NCBI GenBank assembly: GCA_015060555.1
Contig: SUYG01000014.1
Span: 1 to 64,000 of the forward strand
Length of the DNA stretch: 64,000 nt
Direction of reading: 5' to 3'
DNA from: Physcousia sp015060555
Lineage (GTDB): Bacteria; Bacteroidota; Bacteroidia; Bacteroidales; Bacteroidaceae
Shown here piece after piece: positions 1 through 7,676 of this stretch. The translations under genes were made by a program, and so were the position numbers. Under the pieces are notes generated by a model. That model was not told the origin of the DNA. It worked only from the letters and a program-made list of their open reading frames with translations, and ran no database searches. Within the stretch, counting starts at the first letter, position 1; each line of letters opens with the position of its first letter.

Positions 1-285
1 ACCACCCTTGTAGAACAAGATACGGAACTGATTGCCGGACTTAATATCACAGTCAACGACCAGCTTCTTGTACTTGGTCAAGTCGCCATTAGGCAGACCA
101 ATGTTCTTGAGCTGGTTGTAGTACGTTGTTGACCATGTGAAGGTCTTCGTCTCAGCATTCCAAGTGGTGTTGGTGTTGGAGGGCTCCGCAAAGGTGGCGT
201 GTACCTTTTCGGTCTTTGCCTGCGCTGTCTGCAATCCAATCATGCATAGCAACACCATGAGAAATACTCTTGTAAAACTTCGCAT
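1..285 (-). CDS. Secreted protein, N-terminal fragment (C-terminus off window)
   Basis: The reading frame starts with ATG at 285 on the minus strand and stays open for 95 codons to the window edge. It begins with a typical signal peptide (MRSFTRVFLMVLLCMIGLQ, cleavage probably after TAQA). The visible mature part (ATFAEPSNTNTTWN, then TFTWSTTYYNQLKNIGLP and KKLVVDCDIKSGNQFRILF) looks like the first strands of a jelly-roll carbohydrate-binding module of the kind found at the front of Bacteroidetes glycan-degrading enzymes. That link is from pattern memory only. The catalytic part, if any, lies outside the window. A promoter at 541-571 suggests a leader of about 250 bases. Confidence 0.7.
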   Translation of the reverse strand, partial: MRSFTRVFLMVLLCMIGLQTAQAKTEKVHATFAEPSNTNTTWNAETKTFTWSTTYYNQLKNIGLPNGDLTKYKKLVVDCDIKSGNQFRILFYKGG

Positions 286-358
286 TTGTTTGTTTGATTT
301 AGTTAATTATGATGCGCTGAAGGCTTGTTGGCGCATGAGAGAGTCGGTTTTGGGGTTT

Positions 359-411
359 CGCGGCTGCAAGCCGTTCACAGCCTCCCAGTCTGAGTGGTGA
401 GGCCAGCCGCG
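359..411 (-). promoter_or_regulatory. Stem-loop in the long leader of the first gene
   Basis: CGCGGCTG (359-366 on plus) pairs perfectly with CAGCCGCG (404-411), and an inner GCCTC/GAGGC pair lies within. It sits between the predicted start of transcription (about 534) and the ATG at 285. It could be a structured leader or a dispersed palindrome. Apart from this hairpin and the promoters listed separately, nothing else is recognisable in the gene-free stretch 286-731. Confidence 0.4.
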
Positions 412-540
412 TTGTCATTTCACGTTTGTCTTCTTAGTAGATGGTAGTGATTTCGTTTTTTGTTAATATTGAATGAGTTAGTAAATAAAAGAATGTTAAT
501 GATTCGTTTTTGAAAGGGCATAATATACCCATAGCGGGGA

Positions 541-571
541 CAAAGTTAACGATTTGTTGTGAACACGCAAG
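541..571 (-). promoter_or_regulatory. Bacteroidetes-type promoter for the first gene
   Basis: On the minus strand TAACTTTG (541-548) matches the -7 consensus TAnnTTTG. CTTG (568-571), one base off the -33 TTTG, lies 19 bases upstream. No other good candidate lies nearer to the ATG at 285. Confidence 0.45.
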
Positions 572-682
572 CTTTTTTAAGAAAAAAGTGCGCCTGTGGG
601 CTTTTTTTTTAGGCTGCCTTCCTCTCGTGCGTACGCGAACATAATTATTTCAACAGCCTTTGGACAAAAAAGTGGGGTTTCC

Positions 683-714
683 TTTGGCGGATTCAGCAGA
701 ACCTATTACTTTTG
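683..714 (+). promoter_or_regulatory. Bacteroidetes-type promoter for the glycosyltransferase
   Basis: TTTG (683-686) and TACTTTTG (707-714) are 20 bases apart, an exact consensus match. It lies inside the longest open frame (TTG at 660), which argues that translation begins downstream at ATG 732, about 11 bases after the expected transcription start. Confidence 0.7.
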
Positions 715-731
715 CGGCATCAAGCATAGAA

Positions 732-1667
732 ATGATAAGCCCCGTAGCCCTCTTCGTCTATAATCGTGCTGACAACACCCGCGCGACACTGCGAGCCCTG
801 CTGAACAATACGCTGGCTGCGCAGACCGACCTCTATGTCTTTTCTGACGGTGGAAAGGATGAAAAATCGTGGGCCGAGGTGAACGCCGTGCGGGCTGTGC
901 TGCACGAGGTCGAGGAGGAGGTGGCGCACACGAGCTCATTATTGAGTATGACCATCGTGGAGCGCCCCGTGAACTTCTACTTGGAGCGCAACATCATCGA
1001 GGGCATTGCTGCTGTGCTCGCCAAACATGAGACCATTATCGTCCTGGAGGACGACATCGTCACGGCTCCTTATTTCCTGCAGTTCATGAACGATGCCTTC
1101 AGCCTCTATCGCGATGATCCCCGTATGATGCATGTGAGTGGATTTACGAGAATCGAAGCCCCTCATTCATCATTCTACTTCACGCCTTTCATGGCCGGTT
1201 GGGGCTGGGGCACTTGGCGCGACCGCTGGCAGCAGCACTTCCACCACTATGCCTCGCGTGCAGAGGCACTGCAGGGGCTCACGCCGCAGGACTTGGAAGA
1301 GCTGGAGTATGGAGGTAAATTCCCATGCTTGAGACATCTGGATCGCGACCCGATCCCCTGGGACATCTGCTGGGGCATAGCCATTCATCGTGCTCACGGC
1401 CTCTGTCTCTATCCTGCTCACACGCTGGTTCGCAATATCGGTCTGGATGCAGGCACACATTTTCGAAGATTCCCCATTCCAACACGATGGATTCAGCGTT
1501 TTGAGTACGACCGCGAGCCTTACACCTGTCCCCTCTCTCTCACATATCAAGAGCCGCATGCTGACCCGTACATCGAGTCAGCCCTTGCCGCAGCCCTTTA
1601 CGACTGGGGCATTCGCTACACCCTCCTCGGTAAACTCCTCCGCTGGTTTAAACGACGGATTAGTTGA
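732..1667 (+). CDS. Glycosyltransferase, GT2-like/nucleotide-diphospho-sugar transferase
   Basis: A 311-residue cytoplasmic or membrane-associated protein. MISPVALFVYNRADNTRATL at the start matches the beginning of GT-A fold transferases, and VLEDDIVTAPYFLQFM carries the acidic DxD-type motif that binds the metal and sugar nucleotide. GWGWGTWRDRW further on is typical of the GNT-I-like branch found in Bacteroidetes polysaccharide clusters. The sugar and acceptor cannot be told. ATG 732 was chosen because a perfect promoter lies just upstream within the longer frame. As the first gene of the cluster it probably adds a sugar to the surface glycan handled by the following genes. Confidence 0.8.
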   Translation: MISPVALFVYNRADNTRATLRALLNNTLAAQTDLYVFSDGGKDEKSWAEVNAVRAVLHEVEEEVAHTSSLLSMTIVERPVNFYLERNIIEGIAAVLAKHETIIVLEDDIVTAPYFLQFMNDAFSLYRDDPRMMHVSGFTRIEAPHSSFYFTPFMAGWGWGTWRDRWQQHFHHYASRAEALQGLTPQDLEELEYGGKFPCLRHLDRDPIPWDICWGIAIHRAHGLCLYPAHTLVRNIGLDAGTHFRRFPIPTRWIQRFEYDREPYTCPLSLTYQEPHADPYIESALAAALYDWGIRYTLLGKLLRWFKRRIS

Positions 1668-1706
1668 CAAGTTCCAATTTGCACCAAGGTGTGATGGCTG
1701 GAGGAG

Positions 1707-1794
1707 CTTGCTCCTATGGCAAGAAGACCTTGCTCTTATGGCCGGAGGACCTTGCTCTTATGGCGAGAAGACCTTGCTCTTATGGCGAGTTCCA
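1707..1794. repeat. 22-bp tandem repeat, four units
   Basis: CTTGCTC.TATGGC plus eight bases recurs at a strict 22-base period (starts 1707, 1729, 1751, 1773). It lies between the convergent glycosyltransferase and acyltransferase genes. As 22 is not a multiple of three, it is not expected to code. Confidence 0.8.
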
Positions 1795-1809
1795 CCGTGG
1801 AACTCTGCT

Positions 1810-2886
1810 TCATTCCCTGCCGAACAGCCATTTCTTGAGTATGGGGCTGATGCGAAGAACATGGCTGGTGAGGATGGAGAAGGCAATGACGAGGAAGGCG
1901 AGGAGGATGGCGGTGGTGCCTTCGAGGACGAAGTTGTGCGGATGCGCCTTGAACCATACGCCTACATCCGGCAGTTTGGGCAGGAAGAAATAGTGGATGA
2001 GATAGACGTCGAGCGTGCGTACACCGATGTATTGGAACATATTGCCGATGCGTTTCTCTTTGGTGAACCATTCGGCATAGTTGCGGAAGAAGGCGAAGAT
2101 GAGCATCACTAAGGCGTACATCGCCAAGGTGCGCGGGAGGTTGGCCCATTGCATCCGCAGCAGATGCCACTTCAGGTAGTCTCCGGCTCCGATGAAAGCG
2201 ACGAAAATCAGCAACGGCACAAACCATTTCGAGCCCAGAAGACGTTGCACCTGTGGCCAGTAGCGATGTACGAGGTTGCCTAAGAGGAAGAACTGGAAAT
2301 CGCGTGCCAGCTCGGTCAGGCTCGTCACCTGCCAGAAGGTGTCCTTATACCACGAGAACCACGAGGGCATATAGAGGGTGGCGTAGGCGAAGAGGGCGGA
2401 AGCCCAAAGAATGAAAAGCGAGATGTTAACGAGCGAAAGGTTGGAATTACCGGGCTTGGTTTTTCTCGATAAAAGCGAAGCGATAAAGCACACCGTATAG
2501 TAGATAAGGAACATCTCGAGGAGGACGAGTGTGAACCAGTAGCCGCCTTTCGTGGGACTCATCCATGCCTCACTGAACTTATCCCAGAACACCTTTGCCG
2601 TGAGAGCTATCTCAGCTGTCATGAAGACGACGGTGGGGATGATCTGCACACGGAATTTCTTGGCGATGAGCTGCCCGGTGTCGCGCAGGTTCCAGCTGAA
2701 GGACGCCTTGTAGGCAAGGAAGCCGCTGATGAAGAAGAATAGCGGCATGCGGAACAGCAGGCACAGCGACATGAACATCGAATACTTCGTGTTCGTGGCG
2801 AAACCGAAGCCATAAACGTGGTTGGTGACCACCATTAGCATCGTAAAGCCGCGCAGGGCGTCGAGCCATTCAAGACGCTGTTTCAT
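1810..2886 (-). CDS. Acyltransferase family 3 membrane protein
   Basis: A 358-residue integral membrane protein with about ten hydrophobic segments. The start (RLEWLDALRGFTMLMVVTNH) shows the WLDxLRG..M..V...H signature of acyltransferase-3 (OatA/NodX-type) enzymes, in which the His is catalytic. FFFISGFLAYK is also typical. These enzymes move acetyl or other acyl groups from the cytoplasm to sugars on the outer face, so this one probably O-acylates the glycan of this cluster. MKQRLEW at 2886 is preferred over an upstream ATG at 2901, which would add only MYNHP. The gene faces the glycosyltransferase and shares a repeat-filled 3' gap with it. Confidence 0.85.
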   Translation of the reverse strand: MKQRLEWLDALRGFTMLMVVTNHVYGFGFATNTKYSMFMSLCLLFRMPLFFFISGFLAYKASFSWNLRDTGQLIAKKFRVQIIPTVVFMTAEIALTAKVFWDKFSEAWMSPTKGGYWFTLVLLEMFLIYYTVCFIASLLSRKTKPGNSNLSLVNISLFILWASALFAYATLYMPSWFSWYKDTFWQVTSLTELARDFQFFLLGNLVHRYWPQVQRLLGSKWFVPLLIFVAFIGAGDYLKWHLLRMQWANLPRTLAMYALVMLIFAFFRNYAEWFTKEKRIGNMFQYIGVRTLDVYLIHYFFLPKLPDVGVWFKAHPHNFVLEGTTAILLAFLVIAFSILTSHVLRISPILKKWLFGRE

Positions 2887-2970
2887 TGGATGATTATACA
2901 ATTTGCGATTTTACAATTATCATGTTCGAAATGTCGAAATAACGGGATAACGGAATAACGGGATAACGAG

Positions 2971-3786
2971 TTATGTGAACTCCAATCTTGCTGTGTGGGT
3001 GGAGATCTTGTCTATGTCCGGCAGACGCTGCCAGTTGCCGAACATCCGGCGCAGATAGGCCTCGGGATTGTGCGGCGCAGAGAAGCGATGGCCCTCGAAG
3101 ACGACGATGGAAAGGGGAAAAAGCTCGGCTGGGTCGCGCTGGCTCTCGAAGGGGATGCCGGGCGAGTAGGTGAGCAGTCGGGGACTGAACAGACGCGAAA
3201 GCAGACGCAGGAGGGGGAATACAAAACGCATGTTGACGCGATAAATCGAGTCGGTCTTGCGAATCAGCTGCTGCGTGTTGTACTCGGGATTCCTCAACAC
3301 CTTATAGATAACGCCGAATGTGCGGTTGGAGAGCCAATGCAGGGGTTTGGTCATGGGCTCCAGCACGAAGAGGTCGAGGTAGATGCCCTGATAGGTGAAG
3401 ATGCGGTCGTAGCCGGTCTGCTCCTGCAGGCGGCTGCGGCGGTCGCGCAGCTTGGCATAGGTGAAGAAGTAGCCCGGGTCGGTATCGTGGGTCTGCAGGG
3501 CGTAGTCGGTGCCTGCCGTCTCCTGTGTCAGCACCTGGAGCAGGCGGGGATAGTCCTCGCGCCGGAACTCGATGTCAACATCATCGTCCCACGGAATGAA
3601 GCCGCCATGGCGGACGGCACCCAACAGCGTGCCTGATCCCAGCCAGTAGGGGATGCGATGGCGACGGCAGACATCGTCGAGCCACACCATCATTTCCAGC
3701 ATACGTTGCTGCTGGTGCCATAACGTTGAACCCTCGGGGGCAAATCGCTGGTGCAAGGCCGCATTTTCGGTTTCCGAAAGAACCAT
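2971..3786 (-). CDS. LicD family phosphotransferase
   Basis: A 271-residue cytoplasmic protein. RHRIPYWLGSGTLLGAVRHG followed by GFIPWDDDVDIEF is the diagnostic LicD core: the nucleotidyltransferase-fold GS motif and the acidic metal site. LicD enzymes move phosphocholine or a similar group from a CDP carrier to a sugar. The longest frame starts at 3825, but its first codons overlap a perfect -7 box (3815-3822), so ATG 3786 (MVLSETEN) is more likely. It is divergent from the nucleotidyltransferase fusion at 3901, with two back-to-back promoters between. That fusion could supply its CDP-linked donor, and this pairing is the basis of the pathway proposed in the findings. Confidence 0.88.
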   Translation of the reverse strand: MVLSETENAALHQRFAPEGSTLWHQQQRMLEMMVWLDDVCRRHRIPYWLGSGTLLGAVRHGGFIPWDDDVDIEFRREDYPRLLQVLTQETAGTDYALQTHDTDPGYFFTYAKLRDRRSRLQEQTGYDRIFTYQGIYLDLFVLEPMTKPLHWLSNRTFGVIYKVLRNPEYNTQQLIRKTDSIYRVNMRFVFPLLRLLSRLFSPRLLTYSPGIPFESQRDPAELFPLSIVVFEGHRFSAPHNPEAYLRRMFGNWQRLPDIDKISTHTARLEFT

Positions 3787-3814
3787 TTTTAATGTCGTTA
3801 CGTTTTTTTCGCTG

Positions 3815-3822
3815 CAAAAGTA
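3815..3822 (-). promoter_or_regulatory. -7 box of the licD promoter
   Basis: TACTTTTG on the minus strand, an exact TAnnTTTG. The -33 position falls in the CTTTAAA repeat tract, so a perfect TTTG is absent there. Confidence 0.6.
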
Positions 3823-3829
3823 CATATTT

Positions 3830-3860
3830 CTTTAAACTTTAAACTTTAAACTTTAAACTT
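3830..3860. repeat. CTTTAAA heptamer repeats between divergent promoters
   Basis: About four direct copies of CTTTAAA lie between two outward-facing -7 boxes. Similar tracts occur at 10646-10705, 20880-20910, 58912-58945 and 61290-61315. Each lies between genes, and at 3866 and 61321 the tract covers the -33 position. Confidence 0.7.
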
Positions 3861-3865
3861 TTCTT

Positions 3866-3873
3866 TACTTTTG
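3866..3873 (+). promoter_or_regulatory. -7 box of the nucleotidyltransferase-fusion promoter
   Basis: TACTTTTG, exact consensus, about 27 bases before ATG 3901. CTCCTT precedes the ATG. Confidence 0.65.
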
Positions 3874-3900
3874 CACCGAAAATAACAAAAACACCTCCTT

Positions 3901-5712
3901 ATGCAAGCCATTATCCTGGCTGCGGGCATGGGACGCCGCCTTGGCGAACTCACCCGCAAGCAAACCAAATGTATGGTCAAAGTGGGCGCCACACGTCTCA
4001 TCGACCGCCTCCTTAACCAACTCTCCACATTGCCCCTGACGCGCATTGTGGTTGTCGTAGGCTATCAGGCCGATGGCCTCCGTGCTCACATCGATGCCCA
4101 CTTCCCGGACCTGAACATAGAATATGTCGTCAATGAGATCTATGACCGCACCAACAACATCTACTCCCTGGCTTTGGCGCGCGAACAGCTGATGGAGGAC
4201 GACACGCTGCTCATCGAGAGCGACCTAATTCTCGACGAACGCCTCTTCCCGCTGCTCTTGGACAACGAATGGCCCAACCTGGCCCTTGTGGCAAAGTACG
4301 AGTCATGGATGGACGGCACGATGGTGCGCCTGGATGACGACGGCTGCATCACCAGCTTTGTGCCGAAGAGCTCCTTCCGCTTCGAGGAGCGCGACCAATA
4401 CTATAAGACGGTGAATGTCTATAAGTTCAGCCGTGAGTTCCTGTGCACGAAGTATGTGCCGTTCCTGGAGGTTTATGTCAAGTCGATGGGCGAGAACGAA
4501 TACTACGAACAGGTGCTGCGCGTGCTCACCTTCCTCGACCGCACCGACCTGAAGGCGCTGCCCATCCATGATCTGAAGTGGTATGAGATAGATGACATCC
4601 AGGATTTGGACATCGCCGAGACGCTCTTTGCCGAGGGCGAGGATTTGTGGCGCAGCTACTCGCGACGCTTCGGCGGCTTCTGGCGCTTCCCCGGGATGCT
4701 GGATTTCAATTATCTGGTGAATCCTTATTTCCCCTCGCCGCGTTTGAAGCAGGAACTGCTCTCCAGCTTCGATGCCCTGCTCACGCAGTACCCCTCCGGC
4801 ATGCAAGTCAACTCCCTGCTTGCCGGCAAGTACTTCGGTATCTCGCAGGATTATGCCGTGCCGGGCAACGGCGCTGCAGAACTCATCAAGGTGGTGATGG
4901 AGCGTACGCCGGGCCGCCTGGGGGTGGTCTATCCCACCTTTGAGGAATATCCCAACCGAAAGGAAGCCGATGAATTGGTGATTTTCCAACCCTCGAACGC
5001 TGATTTCTCCTACACAGCTGACGACTTGATGCGCTTCTACGCTGACAAGGAGCTTGTCATGCTCTTGCTCATTAATCCTGACAATCCCAGTGGCAACTAC
5101 ATCCCTCGTGCCGATGTGCTCCGGCTGGCTACGTGGTGTGAGCAGCGCGGCATCCGCTTCCTCGTGGACGAGTCGTTCGTGGATTTCGCTTCGTGCTACC
5201 CCGATGGCACCCTGCTGCAGGACGAGACGCTGGAGGCACATCCCACGATGATTGTTATGAAAAGCATCTCCAAGAGCTATGGTGTTCCCGGCTTGCGACT
5301 GGGCGTGTTGGCTTCGGCCGACCGTGAACTCATCAAAGCCGTTCGTAGCGAGGTGAGCATCTGGAACATCAATTCCTTCGGAGAGTACTATATGCAGATT
5401 TATGGCAAGTATGAGGGCGACTACCACCGTGCCTGCCAGCTCTTCCAGGAGGAGCGCGCCCGCTTCGAGGAAGGGCTGCGCGCGATACCCTTCCTGCGTG
5501 TTATTCCCACCGAGGCCAACTACTTCCTTTGCGAGGTCACCGACCGCTTCACATCTTCTGAGCTGGCCATTCTGCTCATCAAACGCGTGAACATCCTCAT
5601 CAAGGACTGCGGCTACAAAAAAGCTTTTGGCGGTAAGAACTATGTCCGCATCGCCGTGCGTGACACCAAGGACAATAACCGATTGCTCAAGGCACTGCGC
5701 GAATTATGCTGA
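3901..5712 (+). CDS. Bifunctional NTP transferase (LicC-like) / CobD-HisC-like PLP enzyme
   Basis: A 603-residue fusion. Residues 1-240 form a sugar-phosphate or phosphocholine nucleotidyltransferase (AIILAAGMGRRL at 3-14, K23, later DRTNNIYSL), closest in pattern to LicC/PntC CTP transferases. Residues about 255-603 form a fold-type-I PLP domain with NPDNPSG at 392-398, VDESFVDF, and the PLP lysine K458 in SISKSYGVPGLRLG. DESFVDF and WNINSF recall CobD (threonine-phosphate decarboxylase) more than plain HisC. The enzyme could make an amino-alcohol phosphate by decarboxylation and then activate it as a CDP derivative; an aminotransferase role is the alternative. Its 3' end overlaps the next gene by seven bases, which suggests coupled translation. 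LicD is the divergent neighbour. Confidence 0.88.
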   Translation: MQAIILAAGMGRRLGELTRKQTKCMVKVGATRLIDRLLNQLSTLPLTRIVVVVGYQADGLRAHIDAHFPDLNIEYVVNEIYDRTNNIYSLALAREQLMEDDTLLIESDLILDERLFPLLLDNEWPNLALVAKYESWMDGTMVRLDDDGCITSFVPKSSFRFEERDQYYKTVNVYKFSREFLCTKYVPFLEVYVKSMGENEYYEQVLRVLTFLDRTDLKALPIHDLKWYEIDDIQDLDIAETLFAEGEDLWRSYSRRFGGFWRFPGMLDFNYLVNPYFPSPRLKQELLSSFDALLTQYPSGMQVNSLLAGKYFGISQDYAVPGNGAAELIKVVMERTPGRLGVVYPTFEEYPNRKEADELVIFQPSNADFSYTADDLMRFYADKELVMLLLINPDNPSGNYIPRADVLRLATWCEQRGIRFLVDESFVDFASCYPDGTLLQDETLEAHPTMIVMKSISKSYGVPGLRLGVLASADRELIKAVRSEVSIWNINSFGEYYMQIYGKYEGDYHRACQLFQEERARFEEGLRAIPFLRVIPTEANYFLCEVTDRFTSSELAILLIKRVNILIKDCGYKKAFGGKNYVRIAVRDTKDNNRLLKALRELC

Positions 5713-6713
5713 AGATAACAATCTGCGGGGGTGGCAATCTGGGCTCCGTGTGTACAGGATTCCTGGCATCACAGCTAGAAACCCAGGTGAGCCTGCTCAC
5801 CCGCCGTCCCGAACAATGGAGCCTGCAGCCCGAGGTCATCGACCCCGATGGACACTGCTTTACGGGTACATTGTCGTGTGTCACGTCCGATGCCCGCGAA
5901 GTCATCCCCGAAGCCGACATCGTTCTGCTGTGTCTGCCAGGTTTTTCCATTGAAGCTGTCTTACAGGAGATCCGTCCGTGGCTGTCGCCAGCGACCGCTG
6001 TCGGCGCCATTGTTGCCAACACCGGTTTCTTCTTTGCTGCCCACGACCTGCTGCCTGCCTCGCAGCCGCTGTTTGGCTTCCAGCGCGTGCCGTTCATCTC
6101 GCGCATCAGCACTTACGGTCATCGCGCACAGCTCTTAGGCTACAAGCCTCAACTGCATGTGGCGATTGAACACGCTGATGACCCAGCGTTGCTGCGTCTA
6201 ACCTTAGAACAACTCTTCCGCACTCCTGTTGCTTTGCTTAACAACTTCTACGAAGTAAGCCTTAGCAACAGTAACCCCATCCTTCACACGGGACGTCTCT
6301 TCACGATGTGGCGGGGTCACGAGCAGGACACATTCCCGGCTCCTTTTTTGTTCTATGACGACTGGACGCTTGAGGCTTCGGAGATGATTATGCAGATGGA
6401 TGCTGAGTTTATGCAGCTCACAGACTGTTTGGACATTTCGCAAACAGCGATTCCTCCATTGCTCACCTATTACGAATCCGTTGATGCAGCTTCTCTCACG
6501 CGCAAAATACGCACTATCCAAGCTTTCCATGGCATACAAGCTCCGATGACCGAGACCCCCGATGGCTGGCGCATCGATTTCACCAGTCGCTATTTCATCG
6601 AGGACTTTCCCTTTGGTCTGCGTTTCATTCGCGATCTGCTGCGTCAGCATCACATCCCGGCTCCTTTCATCGAGCAGGTTTATCAATGGGGTGTGACTTA
6701 CGCAGCACGGTGA
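5706..6713 (+). CDS. Opine dehydrogenase-like NAD(P)-dependent oxidoreductase
   Basis: A 335-residue cytosolic enzyme. The N-terminal Rossmann domain shows GGGNLG at 8-13, and the C-terminal helical domain contains SNSNPILHTGRLF, matching the octopine/nopaline dehydrogenase family in which the His is catalytic. Members join an amino group to a 2-oxo acid by reductive condensation to give N-carboxyalkyl products. Its start codon lies inside the last codons of the preceding fusion gene, so the two are made together. This suggests that its amine substrate is the product of the PLP domain. A simple oxidation of a different alcohol or amine cannot be excluded. Confidence 0.8.
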   Translation: MLKITICGGGNLGSVCTGFLASQLETQVSLLTRRPEQWSLQPEVIDPDGHCFTGTLSCVTSDAREVIPEADIVLLCLPGFSIEAVLQEIRPWLSPATAVGAIVANTGFFFAAHDLLPASQPLFGFQRVPFISRISTYGHRAQLLGYKPQLHVAIEHADDPALLRLTLEQLFRTPVALLNNFYEVSLSNSNPILHTGRLFTMWRGHEQDTFPAPFLFYDDWTLEASEMIMQMDAEFMQLTDCLDISQTAIPPLLTYYESVDAASLTRKIRTIQAFHGIQAPMTETPDGWRIDFTSRYFIEDFPFGLRFIRDLLRQHHIPAPFIEQVYQWGVTYAAR

Positions 6714-6749
6714 ATCCGCTGTTTTTCACTATCTGATTGTCTTCCTGAA

Positions 6750-7661
6750 TCAGCTTGTCTCCTGACAGAGCAAGTCCACTGTACCCTTGCCGTCGCGCTG
6801 CACGATGGTGATGGGGATGTTGCCGAGGCAGGCCGCGATGGGTGAGAAGGTGGAACCGGCCGAGCCATAGATGTGGCATGTGCGGCTGAGAGCGAACATC
6901 TCTACGAGGGCATCGCGGATGCCGTCGGTCGATTCGCGTGTGGCTCTTGCGTTGGACGTGATGATGCGCTGGCCGTAGCGGCGTCGCATAGCTTCCTTCG
7001 TGGCTTCGTCGTCGGTGGCAAGATAAATGGTAGCCCCTCTCCCCGCTCCCCCTGTGGGGGAGAGAGCCTTTTCACATTGCTGTATCTCTTTATCTACTGC
7101 CTCGAAGAAAAGCTCCAGAGGACTCTCGTCGATGGCTTGCTGGTGGTCGGTGCGACGGATGTGAACGCCGATGGAATGGGGTGAAAAACCGGCAGTACGC
7201 TCATTGATGAGGTGCTGTACTTCTTCATTAGGCTGAAAGAGGAAGCGCAGGTCAGCGCTCGTCCATGGACAGAAGTCGCGGTAGGCGGTCATCAAGGTGC
7301 CGCCCTGTCGGAACCACGCTTCGTAGTCAAAGCCATCGCGATTAAGATACCATATCTGCGGAGAGTAGATGATATGTCGATAGCGTAGCCGCTGCAAGAG
7401 ACGAGGCAGATGGAGGTTCTTGGCCGTGGGACGGGCGAAAAGGAAACACTCGGGGCCGCGAGCATCGCGAAGGGTGAATAGGGGAGAATCCGCGGTGGCA
7501 AGGCTCTTGAACAGCTCGTCGAAACGGCAATGCATGCCCCATTGTTTTGTCCAAAGGACACGGAAGGGGATGCCGCTGCGACGTGACATCGCATAGGCTG
7601 CTGCAGCCACACGCATTCGGTTGCCGAGGCCTCCTTCTAATATCATCAGATTCTCTTTCAC
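6750..7661 (-). CDS. Fucosyltransferase-like glycosyltransferase (HIRRTD type)
   Basis: A 303-residue protein. MILEGGLGNRMRVAAAAYA at the start and VHIRRTDHQQAI in the middle match the GDP-fucose site of the NodZ/GT11/O-fucosyltransferase superfamily (GGLGNR loop; HxRR basic motif). YLATDDEATKEAM and FALSRTCHIYGSAGSTFS are also characteristic. It probably adds a deoxyhexose to the surface glycan. Residues near 205-217 (SPTGGAGRGA) are encoded by a GC-rich palindrome at 7031-7070 that also occurs between genes at 56861-56898, so this loop is probably an in-frame insertion. The gene runs in the same direction as the flippase and waaA, 15 bases downstream of the flippase. Confidence 0.75.
   Translation of the reverse strand: MKENLMILEGGLGNRMRVAAAAYAMSRRSGIPFRVLWTKQWGMHCRFDELFKSLATADSPLFTLRDARGPECFLFARPTAKNLHLPRLLQRLRYRHIIYSPQIWYLNRDGFDYEAWFRQGGTLMTAYRDFCPWTSADLRFLFQPNEEVQHLINERTAGFSPHSIGVHIRRTDHQQAIDESPLELFFEAVDKEIQQCEKALSPTGGAGRGATIYLATDDEATKEAMRRRYGQRIITSNARATRESTDGIRDALVEMFALSRTCHIYGSAGSTFSPIAACLGNIPITIVQRDGKGTVDLLCQETS
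7031..7070. repeat. GC-rich palindromic element inside the fucosyltransferase-like gene
   Basis: AGCCCCTCTCCCC faces GGGGGAGAGAGCC across a short loop. A near-identical copy (AGCCCCTCTCCCCGCT.CCCC then GTGGGGG) lies between genes at 56861-56898. In the gene it is in frame and codes for a Gly-rich loop. Confidence 0.7.
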
Positions 7662-7676
7662 TATACCGTTAATTAT

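Noticed and set aside
1390..2112. Open frame running through the 22-bp repeat
   Set aside because: It overlaps the glycosyltransferase in another frame and the acyltransferase antisense; the repeat period does not suit coding.
4303..5427. 374-codon minus-strand open frame opposite the nucleotidyltransferase fusion
   Set aside because: High-GC shadow of a well supported gene; no start signal and no recognisable protein.
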